Assembly (NCBI GenBank): GCA_032622095.1
Contig: CP136061.1
Location: 22,940,991-23,004,990, forward strand
Length of the DNA stretch: 64,000 nt
DNA from: Siphonodentalium dalli
Lineage: Eukaryota > Mollusca > Scaphopoda > Gadilida > Siphonodentaliidae
Reading direction: 5' to 3'
Part shown: piece by piece, positions 42,933-56,700 of the stretch
How the letters are laid out: each line of letters opens with the position of its first letter
How positions within the stretch are numbered: the stretch's first letter is position 1
The notes under the pieces: generated by a model
Told to the model about the DNA's origin: nothing
Database searches by the model: none
Seen by the model: only the letters and a program-made list of their open reading frames with translations
Translations under genes and position numbers: made by a program

Positions 42933-43350
42933 ATGTATGGAATCCTATTAGGGCCACTTGCTAATGGCGCTTTCGGCGCGCGCCGAAAGCGACAAAAAGT
43001 GCGCCAATAGTAACGCGCCGAAAGCACCGAAAGCGACAAAATGTGCGCCGTAACGCCGCACTTTTTGTCGCTTTCGGTGCGCACTTTTTGTCGCTTTCGG
43101 CGCGCGCCGAAAGCGACACAAGCGACAACAAATGCGCCATTAGCGCATGTTTCGGTGCACCGAAAGCGACTAAATGTGCGCCATTACGGCGCCCATTTTG
43201 TAGCTTGTTGCGCTTTCGGCGCGCGACGAAACATGCGCTAATGGCGCAATTTTTGTCGCTTTCGGCGCGTTACTAATGGCGCACTTTTTGTCGATTTCGG
43301 CGCGCGCCGAAAAGGGCATTAGCAAGTGGCCCTAATAGGATTCCATACAT
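42933..43350. mobile_element. GC-rich palindrome-cluster element (GCTTTCGGCGCGCGCCGAAAGC)
   Basis: Perfect inverted ends ATGTATGGAATCCTATTAGG (42933) and CCTAATAGGATTCCATACAT (to 43350) continue through GCCACTTGCTAATG. The interior is a run of palindromes and inverted pairs made from GTCGCTTTCGGCGCGCGCC, CGAAAGCGACAAAAAGTGCG and ATGGCGCA-type modules in alternating orientation. The element is far richer in GC and CpG than its surroundings. Frames through it are shadows. It sits directly upstream of LINE sequence. Confidence 0.85.
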
Positions 43351-43352
43351 TC

Positions 43353-43568
43353 CGTACAACATCATCCGCATTTTCAGAACACGACGTTCTAGTTACACCT
43401 CGGCAAGAATCAATGTGTGCGTAGATAACGTAGGTGACGTTCTGGAACATCACTTTTGGCCCGCCGACGTTCGGTGCAAAGAGTGGGTTGCTCATCAACT
43501 TTACAAAACGACAAAACCAACGGGACAGTACTCTAGTCAACTCCATCACATAATGGAGTTACCTCTCT
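43353..43568 (+). pseudogene. Possible LINE ORF1 C-terminal remnant
   Basis: The plus-strand frame reads IRIFRTRRSSYTSARINVCV, DNVGDVLEHHFWPADVRCKE, WVAHQLYKTTKPTGQYSSQL and ends MELPLF with TAA. The pattern INVCVDN...VLxxxFWPxxVRCKxWV resembles the end of ORF1 in CR1-like LINEs (a V-C-V strand, then FWP-x-x-V). It lies about 100 bp before the endonuclease frame. The 5' part is missing, cut by the palindrome element. Recognition is by pattern only. Confidence 0.45.
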
Positions 43569-43668
43569 TTTAACAGTTTCTCATTCCCCAGCGAGACATG
43601 AAGGCAAATAAGTGCAGAATTGTTACTTTGTTACATGTATTTGATATTTATTTGGTCGCTATTATTCT

Positions 43669-44369
43669 GTGTCACATCTTCAGTATTTATCAAAGCAGGA
43701 TGAACTTCCTACGGTGGCTCACAGATATGATTTTCCACTGGTGCAAAGTGTCTTGATCCACACAATGCTTTCTCTTGGCACCTGGAACGCGACTGGAATT
43801 CTTTTGTCTGCGTGTTATCTCAGTAATTTTCTTGATAAACTGAACCTGGATATCTGTGGCATCAGCGAACAGTCCGAACACTTGTTATGCGATGCAGATT
43901 TACATTACTTTCGCCACATTAACTCAAAATATTACTTTTATGCTGTTAGCGATTTTTCTCAACGTCTCCCTTGGAAGCGCGGGTGTTACTCTGGTGGTGT
44001 ATCCATTATGTGGAATCGTGATAGGTACGGAGGCAGAGTAACGCCGCTTGATATAAATGATGATCGCAATATCGGTATACAAGTAAACATGGGAAGGATA
44101 TATATTGTCATATTCCAAGTTTATCTTCCGTCCACGAACTATATACTGTAGGATGTTTCCGGGAGTACATCCAGAAGTTGATTGACCTCCGTGATCCATA
44201 TAGCGTTAACGGCAAAGTTGTTTTTATGGGCGACTTTAATGCAAGCCTCCAGTGTGATGATGCGCGTGCCAAATCATTTAAGAAGTTTTTAGACAATAAG
44301 TTTATCTCTGTCAATGTCGATGAAAACTTCAACATGCCCATTAGACGGATTGTTAACCTTTCCAACTAA
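43669..44369 (+). pseudogene. LINE endonuclease (APE-type) fragment, frameshifted
   Basis: Two frames, 43669-44151 and 44178-44369, together show LSLGTWNATG (Asn), DICGISEQSE (Glu), GGVSIMWNRD, IVIFQVYLPS and VVFMGDFNASL (Asp and Asn), in the order of apurinic-type endonucleases that nick the target for LINE insertion. A stop after TNYIL and a frame change near 44150 break it. The end of the domain (Ser-Asp-His) is absent. Confidence 0.8.
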
Positions 44370-44374
44370 CATGG

Positions 44375-44712
44375 AGAAAATCACACCTCTTTGTCGTACT
44401 TTAAACCTCAACAAAGCAGTTGGTATAGATGGTGTAAATTATGAGCTTATTATTTTTGGTGGCGAGGCTCTTGCCCGCTGCATTGCTACCTTGTGCAACT
44501 ACTTTTTCCAGTTTGAACATATACCACCTGGAGCTCAGTTTAGCTGTATAATATCTTTATATAAGGGACACCCTAAACCAAAAGATTCTTTTGATAGCTG
44601 CAGAGCAATTACTCTGCTACCAGCAATATATAAACTTTTTGAGAAACTCTTTACGAGAATGGAGATGTATACTGCCTTTGCCATTGAAGTTGATTCCTTG
44701 CAGAATGGGTTC
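44375..44712 (+). pseudogene. LINE reverse transcriptase N-terminal fragment
   Basis: LNLNKAVGIDGVNYELIIFG, then IPPGAQFSCIISLYKGHPKP, CRAITLLPAIYKLFEKLF: the first fingers motifs of CR1/jockey-type reverse transcriptases (NKAxGxDG, I-x-LYKG, R-x-ITLLP). It follows the endonuclease after far less than the usual linker, so there is an internal deletion. The catalytic palm is lost: sequence changes to satellite at about 44718, after QNGFHKL. Confidence 0.8.
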
Positions 44713-44717
44713 CATAA

Positions 44718-47700
44718 GTTATGCCTCTAACACAGGGATTCATGACTACAACCCAGACTTATGACTTTTTCGAAGTATTAATGCCTCTAACCCAGGGATT
44801 CATGACTACAACTCAGGGATTTATTACTTTTTCGAAAGGATTTATGGCTCTAACCCAGTGATTCATGACTATAACTCAGGGATTTATGACCTTTTAGAAG
44901 GATCTTTGCCTCTAACACAGGGATTCATGATATAACTCAGGGATTTATGACTTTTTCGAAGGATCTTTGCCTCTAACACAGGGATTCATGACTATAATTC
45001 AGGGATTTATGACTTTTTCGAAGGATTTATGGCTCTAACCCAGGGATTCATGATTACAACTCAGGGATTTATGACTTTTTCGAAGTATTTATGGCTCTAA
45101 CCCAGAGATTCATGACTACAACTCAGGGATTTATGACTTTTTTGAAGGATTTATGGCTCTAACACAGGGATGCATTACTACAACTCAGGGATTTATGACT
45201 TTTTCGAAGGATTTATACCTCAAACCCAGGGATTCATGACTACAACTCATGGATTTATGACTTTTTCGAAGAATTTATGGCTCTAATCCGGAGAATCATG
45301 ACTAGAACTCAGGGATTTATGACTTTTTCGAAGGATTTATGGTTCTAACCCAGAGATTCATGAATACAACTCAGGAATTTATTACCTTTTCGGAGGATTT
45401 AAAATTATGGCTCTAACCAAGAGATTCATGACTACAACTCAGGGATTTATGACTTTTTCGAAGAATTTTATATGGCTCTAACCCAGAGATACATGACTAC
45501 AACTAAGGCATTTAGGACTTTTTCGAAGGATTTATGGCTCTAACACAGAGATTCATGATTACAACTCAGGGATTTATGACTTTTTTGAAGGATTTATGTC
45601 TCTAACCCAGGGATCATGACTACAACTCATGGATTTATGACATTTTTCGAAGGATTTATGGCTCTAACCCCGAGATTCGTGACTACAACTCAGGGATTTA
45701 TGACTTTTTCGAAGGATTTGTGGCTCTAACCCAGAGATTCATGAATACAACGAAGGGATTTATGACTTTTTCGAAGGATTTATGGCTCTAACCCAGAGAT
45801 TCATGATTACAACTCAGGGATTTATGACTTTATCGAAGGATTTTATATTAATATGGCTCTAACCCAGAGATTCATGAATACAACTCAGGGATTTATGACT
45901 TTTTCGAAGGATTTGTGGCTCTAACCCAGAGATTCATGATTACAACTCAGGGATTTATGACTTTTTCGAAGGATTTATGGTTCTAACCCAGAGATTCATG
46001 AATAGAACTCAGGGATTTATGACTTTTTCGAAGGATTTATGGCTTTAACCCCGAGATTCATGACTACAACTCAGGGATTTATGACTTTTTCGAAGGATTT
46101 ATGGTTCTAACCCAGAGATTCATGAATACAACTCAGGGATTTATGACTTTTTCGAAGGATTTGTGGCTCTAACCCAGAGATTCATGAATACAACGCAGGG
46201 ATTTATGAGTTTTTCGAAGGATTTGTGGCTCTAACCCAGAGATTCATGAATACAACGCAAGGATTTATGACTTTTTCGAAGGATTTATGGCTCTAACCCC
46301 GAGATTCATGACTACAACTCAGGGATTTATGACTTTTTCGAAGGATTTATGGTTCTAACCCAGAGATTCATGAATAGAACTCAGGGATTTATGACTTTTT
46401 CGAAGGATTTATGGTTCTAACCCAGAGATTCATGAATAGAACTCAGGGATTTATGACTTTTTCGAAGGATTTATGGTTCTAAACCAGAGATTCATGAATA
46501 GAACCCCCGGGATTTATGACTTTTTCGAAGGATTTATGGCTTTAACCCCGAGATTCATGACTACAACTCAGGGATTTATGACTTTTTCGAAGGATTTATG
46601 GCTTTAACCCCGAGATTCATGACTACAACTCAGGGATTTATGACTTTTTCGAAGGATTTATGGTTCTAACCCAGAGATTCATGAATACAACTCAGGGATT
46701 TATGACTTTTTCGAAGGATTTGTGGCTCTAACCCAGAGATTCATGAATACAACGCAGGGATTTATGACTTTTTCGAAGGATTTATGGCTCTAACCCAGAG
46801 ATTCATGAATACAACGCAAGGATTTATGACTTTTTCGAAGGATTTATGGCTCAAACCCCGAGATTCATGACTACAACTCAGGGATTTATGACTTTTTTGA
46901 AGGATTTATGGTTCTAACCCAGAGATTCAAGAATAGAACTCAGGGATTTATGACTTTTTCGAAGGATTTATGGTTCTAACCCAGAGATTCATGAATAGAA
47001 CTCAGGGATTTATGACTTTTTCGAAGGATTTATGGTTCTAACCCAGAGATTCATGAATAGAACTCAGGGATTTATGACTTTTTCGAAGGATTTATGGCTT
47101 TAACCCCGAGATTCATGACTACAACTCAGGGATTTATGACTTTTTCGAATGATTTATGGTTCTAACCCAGAGATTCATGAATACAACTCAGGGATTTATG
47201 ACTTTTTCGAAGGATTTGTGGCTCTAACCCAGAGATTCATGAATACAACGCAAGGATTTATGACCTTTTCGAAGGATTTATGGCTCTAACCCCGAGATTC
47301 ATGACTACAACTCAGGGATTTATGACTTTTTCGAAGGATTTATGGTTCTAACCCAGAGATTCATGAATAGAACTCAGGGATTTATGACTTTTTCGAAGGA
47401 TTTATGGTTCTAACCCAGAGATTCATGAATAGAACTCAGGGATTTATGACTTTTTCGAAGGATTTATGGTTCTAACCCAGAGATTCATGAATAGAACTCA
47501 GGGATTTATGATTTTTTCGAAGGATTTGTGGCTCTAACCCAGAGATTCATGATTACAACTCAGGGATTTATGACTTTTTCGAAGGATTTGTGGCTCTAAC
47601 CCAGAGATTCATGAATACAACGCAAGGATTTATGACCTTTTCGAAGGATTTATGGCTCTAACCCCGAGATTCATGACTACAACTCAGGGATTTATGACTT

Positions 47701-50700
47701 TTTCGAAGGATTTATGGTTCTAACCCAGAGATTCATGAATAGAACTCAGGGATTTATGACTTTTTCGAAGGATTTATGGTTCTAACCCAGAGATTCATGA
47801 ATAGAACTCAGGGATTTATGACTTTTTCGAAGGATTTATGGTTCTAACCCAGAGATTCATGAATAGAACTCAGGGATTTATGACTTTTTCGAAGGATTTA
47901 TGGCTTTAACCCCGAGATTCATGACTACAACTCAGGGATTTATGACTTTTTCGAAGGATTTATGGTTCTAACCCAGAGATTCATGAATACAACTCAGGGA
48001 TTTATGACTTTTTCGAAGGATTTATGGTTCTAACCCAGAGATTCATGAATACAACTCAGGGATTTATGACTTTTTCGAAGGATTTGTGGCTCTAACCCAG
48101 AGATTCATGATTACAACTCAGGGATTTATGACTTTTTCGAAAGATTTGTGACTCTAACCCAGAGATTCATGAATACAACTCCGGGATTTATGACTTTTCG
48201 AAGGATTTATGGCTCAAACCCCGAGATTCATGACTACAACTCAGGGATTTATGACCTTTTCGAAGGATTTATGGTTCTAACCCAGAGATTCACGAATAGA
48301 ACTCAGGGATTTATGACTTTTTCGAAGGATTTATGGTTCTAACCCAGAGATTCATGAATAGAACTCAGGGATTTATGACTTTTTCGAAGGATTTATGGTT
48401 CTAACCCAGAGATTCATGAATAGAACTCAGGGATTTATGACTTTTTCGAAGGATTTATGGCTTTAACCCCGAGATTCATGACTACAACTCAGGGATTTAT
48501 GACTTTTTCGAAGGATTTATGGTTCTAACCCAGAGATTCATGAATACAACTCAGGGATTTATGACTTTTTCGAAGGATTTGTGGCTCTAACCCAGATATT
48601 CATGATTACAACTCAGGGATTTATGACTTTTTCGAAGGATTTGTGGCTCTAACCCAGAGATTCATGAATACAACGCAGGGATTTATGACTTTTTCGAAGG
48701 ATTTGTGGCTCTAACCCAGAGATTCGTGAATAGAACTCAGGGATTTATGACTTTTTCGAAGGATTTATGGTTCTAACCCAGAGATTCATGAATAGAACGC
48801 AGGGATTTATGACTTTTTCGAAGGATTTGTGGCTCTAACCCAGAGATTCATGAATAGAACTCAGGGATTTATGACTTTTCGAAGGATTTATGGTTCTAAC
48901 CCAGAGATTCATGAATAGAACTCAGGGATTTATGACTTTTTCGAAGGATTTATGGTTCTAACCCAGAGATTCATGAATAGAACTCAGGGATTTATGACTT
49001 TTTTGAAGGATTTATGGTTCTAACCCAGAGATTCATGAATACAACGCAAGGATTTATGACCTTTTCGAAGGATTTATGGCTCTAACCCCGAGATTCATGA
49101 CTACAACTCAGGGATTTATGACTTTTTCGAAGGATTTATGGTTCTAACCCAGAGATTCATGAATAGAACTAAGGGATTTATGACTTTTTCGAAGGATTTA
49201 TGGTTCTAACCCAGAGATTCATGAATAGAACTCAGGGATTTATGACTTTTTCGAAGGATTTATGGTTCTAACCCAGAGATTCATGAATAGAACTCAGGGA
49301 TTTATGACTTTTTCGAAGGATTTATGGCTTTAACCCCGAGATTCATGAATAGAACTCAGGGATTTATGACTTTTTCGAAGGATTTATGGTTCTAACCCAG
49401 AGATTCATGAATAGAACTCAGGGATTTATGACTTTTTCGAAGGATTTATGGCTTTAACCCCGAGATTCATGACTACAACTCAGGGATTTATGACTTTTTC
49501 GAAGGATTTATGGCTCATACCCCGAGATTCATGACTACAACTCAGGGATTTATGACTTTTTCGAAGGATTTATGGTTCTAACCCAGAGATTCATGAATAC
49601 AACTCAGGGATTTATGACTTTTTCGAAGGATTTGTGGCTCTAACCCAGAGATTCATGAATAGAACTCAGGGATTTATGACTTTTTCGAAGGATTTGTGGC
49701 TCTAACCCAGAGATTCATGAATACAACGCAGGGATTTATGACTTTTTCGAAGGATTTGTGGCTCTAACCCAGAGATTCGTGAATACAACGCAAGGATTTA
49801 TGACCTTTTCGAAGGATTTATGGCTCTAACCCCGAGATTCATGACTACAACTCAGGGATTTATGACTTTTTCGAAGGATTTATGGTTCTAACCCAGAGAT
49901 TCATGAATACAACTCAGGGATTTATGACTTTTTCGAAGGATTTATGGTTCTAACCCAGAGATTCATGAATAGAACTCAGGGATTTATGACTTTTTCGAAG
50001 GATTTATGGGTTTAACCCCGAGATTCATGACTACAACTCAGGGATTTATGACTTTTTCGAAGGATTTATGGTTCTAACCCAGAGATTCATGAATACAACT
50101 CAGGGATTTATGACTTTTTCGAAGGATTTGTGGCTCTAACCCAGAGATTCATGATTACAACTCAGGGATTTATGACTTTTTCGAAGGATTTGTGGCTCTA
50201 ACCCAGAGATTCATGAATACAACGCAAGGATTTATGACCTTTTCGAAGGATTTATGGCTCTAACCCCGAGATTCATGACTACAACTCAGGGATTTATGAC
50301 TTTTTCGAAGGATTTATGGTTCTAACCCAGAGATTCATGAATAGAACTCAGGGATTTATGACTTTTTCGAAGGATTTATGGTTCTAACCCAGAGATTCAT
50401 GAATAGAACTCAGGGATTTAAGACTTTTTCGAAGGATTTATAGTTCTAACCCAGAGATTCATGAATAGAACTCAGGGATTTATGACTTTTTCGAAGGATT
50501 TATGGCTTTAACCCCGAGATTCATGACTACAACTCAGGGATTTATGACTTTTTCGAAGGATTTATGGTTCTAACCCAGAGATTCATGAATACAACTCAGG
50601 GATTTATGACTTTTTCGAAGGATTTATGGTTCTAACCCAGAGATTCATGAATACAACTCAGGGATTTATGACTTTTTCGAAGGATTTGTGGCTCTAACCC

Positions 50701-53700
50701 AGAGATTCATGATTACAACTCAGGGATTTATGACTTTTTCGAAGGATTTGTGGCTCTAACCCAGAGATTCATGAATACAACGCAGGGATTTATGACTTTT
50801 TCGAAGGATTTGTGGCTCTAACCCAGAGATTCATGAATACAACGCAAGGATTTATGACATTTTCGAAGGATTTATGGCTCTAACCCCGAGATTCATGACT
50901 ACAACTCAGGGATTTATGACTTTTTCGAAGGATTTATGGTTCTAACCCAGAGATTCATGAATACAACGCAGGGATTTATGACTTTTTCGAAGGATTTGTG
51001 GCTCTAACCCAGAGATTCATGAATACAACGCAAGGATTTATGACCTTTTCGAAGGATTTATGGCTCTAACCCCGAGATTCATGACTACAACTCAGGGATT
51101 TATGACTTTTTCGAAGGATTTATGGTTCTAACCCAGAGATTCATGAATAGAACTAAGGGATTTATGACTTTTTCGAAGGATTTATGGTTCTAACCCAGAG
51201 ATTCATGAATAGAACTCAGGGATTTATGACTTTTTCGAAGGATTTATGGTTCTAACCCAGAGATTCATGAATAGAACTCAGGGATTTATGACTTTTTCGA
51301 AGGATTTATGGCTTTAACCCCGAGATTCATGACTACAACTCAGGGATTTATGACTTTTTCGAAGGATTTATGGCTCATACCCCGAGATTCATGACTACAA
51401 CTCAGGGATTTATGACTTTTTCGAAGGATTTATGGTTCTAACCCAGAGATTCATGAATACAACTCAGGGATTTATGACTTTTTCGAAGGATTTGTGGCTC
51501 TAACCCAGAGATTCATGAATAGAACTCAGGGATTTATGACTTTTTCGAAGGATTTGTGGCTCTAACCCAGAGATTCATGAATACAACGCAGGGATTTATG
51601 ACTTTTTCGAAGGATTTGTGGCTCTAACCCAGAGATTCGTGAATACAACGCAAGGATTTATGACCTTTTCGAAGGATTTATGGCTCTAACCCCGAGATTC
51701 ATGACTACAACTCAGGGATTTATGACTTTTTCGAAGGATTTATGGTTCTAACCCAGAGATTCATGAATACAACTCAGGGATTTATGACTTTTTCGAAGGA
51801 TTTATGGTTCTAACCCAGAGATTCGTGAATAGAACTCAGGGATTTATGACTTTTTCGAAGGATTTATGGCTTTAACCCCGAGATTCATGACTACAACTCA
51901 GGGATTTATGACTTTTTCGAAGGATTTATGGTTCTAACCCAGAGATTCATGAATACAACTCAGGGATTTATGACTTTTTCGAAGGATTTGTGGCTCTAAC
52001 CCAGAGATTCATGATTACAACTCAGGGATTTATGACTTTTTCGAAGGATTTGTGGCTCTAACCCAGAGATTCATGAATACAACGCAGGGATTTATGACCT
52101 TTTCGAAGGATTTATGGCTCTAACCCCGAGATTCATGACTACAACTCAGGGATTTATGACTTTTTCGAAGGATTTATGGTTCTAACCCAGAGATTCATGA
52201 ATAGAACTCAGGGATTTATGACCTTTTCGAAGGATTTATGGCTCTAACCCCGAGATTCATGACTACAACTCAGGGATTTATGACTTTTTCGAAGGATTTA
52301 TGGTTCTAACCCAGAGATTCATGAATAGAACTCAGGGATTTATGACTTTTTCGAAGGATTTATGGTTCTAACCCAGAGATTCATGAATAGAACTCAGGGA
52401 TTTATGACTTTTTCGAAGGATTTATGGTTCTAACCCAGAGATTCATGAATAGAACTCAGGGATTTATGATTTTTTCGAAGGATTTGTGGCTCTAACCCAG
52501 AGATTCATGATTACAACTCAGGGATTTATGACTTTTTCGAAGGATTTGTGGCTCTAACCCAGAGATTCATGAATACAACGCAAGGATTTATGACCTTTTC
52601 GAAGGATTTATGGCTCTAACCCCGAGATTCATGACTACAACTCAGGGATTTATGACTTTTTCGAAGGATTTATGGTTCTAACCCAGAGATTCATGAATAG
52701 AACTCAGGGATTTATGACTTTTTCGAAGGATTTATGGTTCTAACCCAGAGATTCATGAATAGAACTCAGGGATTTATGACTTTTTCGAAGGATTTATGGT
52801 TCTAACCCAGAGATTCATGAATAGAACTCAGGGATTTATGACTTTTTCGAAGGATTTATGGCTTTAACCCCGAGATTCATGACTACAACTCAGGGATTTA
52901 TGACTTTTTCGAAGGATTTATGGTTCTAACCCAGAGATTCATGAATACAACTCAGGGATTTATGACTTTTTCGAAGGATTTATGGTTCTAACCCAGAGAT
53001 TCATGAATACAACTCAGGGATTTATGACTTTTTCGAAGGATTTGTGGCTCTAACCCAGAGATTCATGATTACAACTCAGGGATTTATGACTTTTTCGAAA
53101 GATTTGTGACTCTAACCCAGAGATTCATGAATACAACTCCGGGATTTATGACTTTTCGAAGGATTTATGGCTCAAACCCCGAGATTCATGACTACAACTC
53201 AGGGATTTATGACCTTTTCGAAGGATTTATGGTTCTAACCCAGAGATTCACGAATAGAACTCAGGGATTTATGACTTTTTCGAAGGATTTATGGTTCTAA
53301 CCCAGAGATTCATGAATAGAACTCAGGGATTTATGACTTTTTCGAAGGATTTATGGTTCTAACCCAGAGATTCATGAATAGAACTCAGGGATTTATGACT
53401 TTTTCGAAGGATTTATGGCTTTAACCCCGAGATTCATGACTACAACTCAGGGATTTATGACTTTTTCGAAGGATTTATGGTTCTAACCCAGAGATTCATG
53501 AATACAACTCAGGGATTTATGACTTTTTCGAAGGATTTGTGGCTCTAACCCAGATATTCATGATTACAACTCAGGGATTTATGACTTTTTCGAAGGATTT
53601 GTGGCTCTAACCCAGAGATTCATGAATACAACGCAGGGATTTATGACTTTTTCGAAGGATTTGTGGCTCTAACCCAGAGATTCGTGAATAGAACTCAGGG

Positions 53701-56700
53701 ATTTATGACTTTTTCGAAGGATTTATGGTTCTAACCCAGAGATTCATGAATAGAACGCAGGGATTTATGACTTTTTCGAAGGATTTGTGGCTCTAACCCA
53801 GAGATTCATGAATAGAACTCAGGGATTTATGACTTTTCGAAGGATTTATGGTTCTAACCCAGAGATTCATGAATAGAACTCAGGGATTTATGACTTTTTC
53901 GAAGGATTTATGGTTCTAACCCAGAGATTCATGAATAGAACTCAGGGATTTATGACTTTTTCGAAGGATTTATGGTTCTAACCCAGAGATTCATGAATAC
54001 AACGCAAGGATTTATGACCTTTTCGAAGGATTTATGGCTCTAACCCCGAGATTCATGACTACAACTCAGGGATTTATGACTTTTTCGAAGGATTTATGGT
54101 TCTAACCCAGAGATTCATGAATAGAACTAAGGGATTTATGACTTTTTCGAAGGATTTATGGTTCTAACCCAGAGATTCATGAATAGAACTCAGGGATTTA
54201 TGACTTTTTCGAAGGATTTATGGTTCTAACCCAGAGATTCATGAATAGAACTCAGGGATTTATGACTTTTTCGAAGGATTTATGGCTTTAACCCCGAGAT
54301 TCATGAATAGAACTCAGGGATTTATGACTTTTTCGAAGGATTTATGGTTCTAACCCAGAGATTCATGAATAGAACTCAGGGATTTATGACTTTTTCGAAG
54401 GATTTATGGCTTTAACCCCGAGATTCATGACTACAACTCAGGGATTTATGACGTTTTCGAAGGATTTATGGCTCATACCCCGAGATTCATGACTACAACT
54501 CAGGGATTTATGACTTTTTCGAAGGATTTATGGTTCTAACCCAGAGATTCATGAATACAACTCAGGGATTTATGACTTTTTCGAAGGATTTGTGGCTCTA
54601 ACCCAGAGATTCATGAATAGAACTCAGGGATTTATGACTTTTTCGAAGGATTTGTGGCTCTAACCCAGAGATTCATGAATACAACGCAGGGATTTATGAC
54701 TTTTTCGAAGGATTTGTGGCTCTAACCCAGAGATTCGTGAATACAACGCAAGGATTTATGACCTTTTCGAAGGATTTATGGCTCTAACCCCGAGATTCAT
54801 GACTACAACTCAGGGATTTATGACTTTTTCGAAGGATTTATGGTTCTAACCCAGAGATTCATGAATACAACTCAGGGATTTATGACTTTTTCGAAGGATT
54901 TATGGTTCTAACCCAGAGATTCATGAATAGAACTCAGGGATTTATGACTTTTTCGAAGGATTTATGGGTTTAACCCCGAGATTCATGACTACAACTCAGG
55001 GATTTATGACTTTTTCGAAGGATTTATGGTTCTAACCCAGAGATTCATGAATACAACTCAGGGATTTATGACTTTTTCGAAGGATTTGTGGCTCTAACCC
55101 AGAGATTCATGATTACAACTCAGGGATTTATGACTTTTTCGAAGGATTTGTGGCTCTAACCCAGAGATTCATGAATACAACGCAAGGATTTATGACCTTT
55201 TCGAAGGATTTATGGCTCTAACCCCGAGATTCATGACTACAACTCAGGGATTTATGACTTTTTCGAAGGATTTATGGTTCTAACCCAGAGATTCATGAAT
55301 AGAACTCAGGGATTTATGACTTTTTCGAAGGATTTATGGTTCTAACCCAGAGATTCATGAATAGAACTCAGGGATTTAAGACTTTTTCGAAGGATTTATA
55401 GTTCTAACCCAGAGATTCATGAATAGAACTCAGGGATTTATGACTTTTTCGAAGGATTTATGGCTTTAACCCCGAGATTCATGACTACAACTCAGGGATT
55501 TATGACTTTTTCGAAGGATTTATGGTTCTAACCCAGAGATTCATGAATACAACTCAGGGATTTATGACTTTTTCGAAGGATTTATGGTTCTAACCCAGAG
55601 ATTCATGAATACAACTCAGGGATTTATGACTTTTTCGAAGGATTTGTGGCTCTAACCCAGAGATTCATGATTACAACTCAGGGATTTATGACTTTTTCGA
55701 AGGATTTGTGGCTCTAACCCAGAGATTCATGAATACAACGCAGGGATTTATGACTTTTTCGAAGGATTTGTGGCTCTAACCCAGAGATTCATGAATACAA
55801 CGCAAGGATTTATGACATTTTCGAAGGATTTATGGCTCTAACCCCGAGATTCATGACTACAACTCAGGGATTTATGACTTTTTCGAAGGATTTATGGTTC
55901 TAACCCAGAGATTCATGAATACAACGCAGGGATTTATGACTTTTTCGAAGGATTTGTGGCTCTAACCCAGAGATTCATGAATACAACGCAAGGATTTATG
56001 ACCTTTTCGAAGGATTTATGGCTCTAACCCCGAGATTCATGACTACAACTCAGGGATTTATGACTTTTTCGAAGGATTTATGGTTCTAACCCAGAGATTC
56101 ATGAATAGAACTAAGGGATTTATGACTTTTTCGAAGGATTTATGGTTCTAACCCAGAGATTCATGAATAGAACTCAGGGATTTATGACTTTTTCGAAGGA
56201 TTTATGGTTCTAACCCAGAGATTCATGAATAGAACTCAGGGATTTATGACTTTTTCGAAGGATTTATGGCTTTAACCCCGAGATTCATGACTACAACTCA
56301 GGGATTTATGACTTTTTCGAAGGATTTATGGCTCATACCCCGAGATTCATGACTACAACTCAGGGATTTATGACTTTTTCGAAGGATTTATGGTTCTAAC
56401 CCAGAGATTCATGAATACAACTCAGGGATTTATGACTTTTTCGAAGGATTTGTGGCTCTAACCCAGAGATTCATGAATAGAACTCAGGGATTTATGACTT
56501 TTTCGAAGGATTTGTGGCTCTAACCCAGAGATTCATGAATACAACGCAGGGATTTATGACTTTTTCGAAGGATTTGTGGCTCTAACCCAGAGATTCGTGA
56601 ATACAACGCAAGGATTTATGACCTTTTCGAAGGATTTATGGCTCTAACCCCGAGATTCATGACTACAACTCAGGGATTTATGACTTTTTCGAAGGATTTA

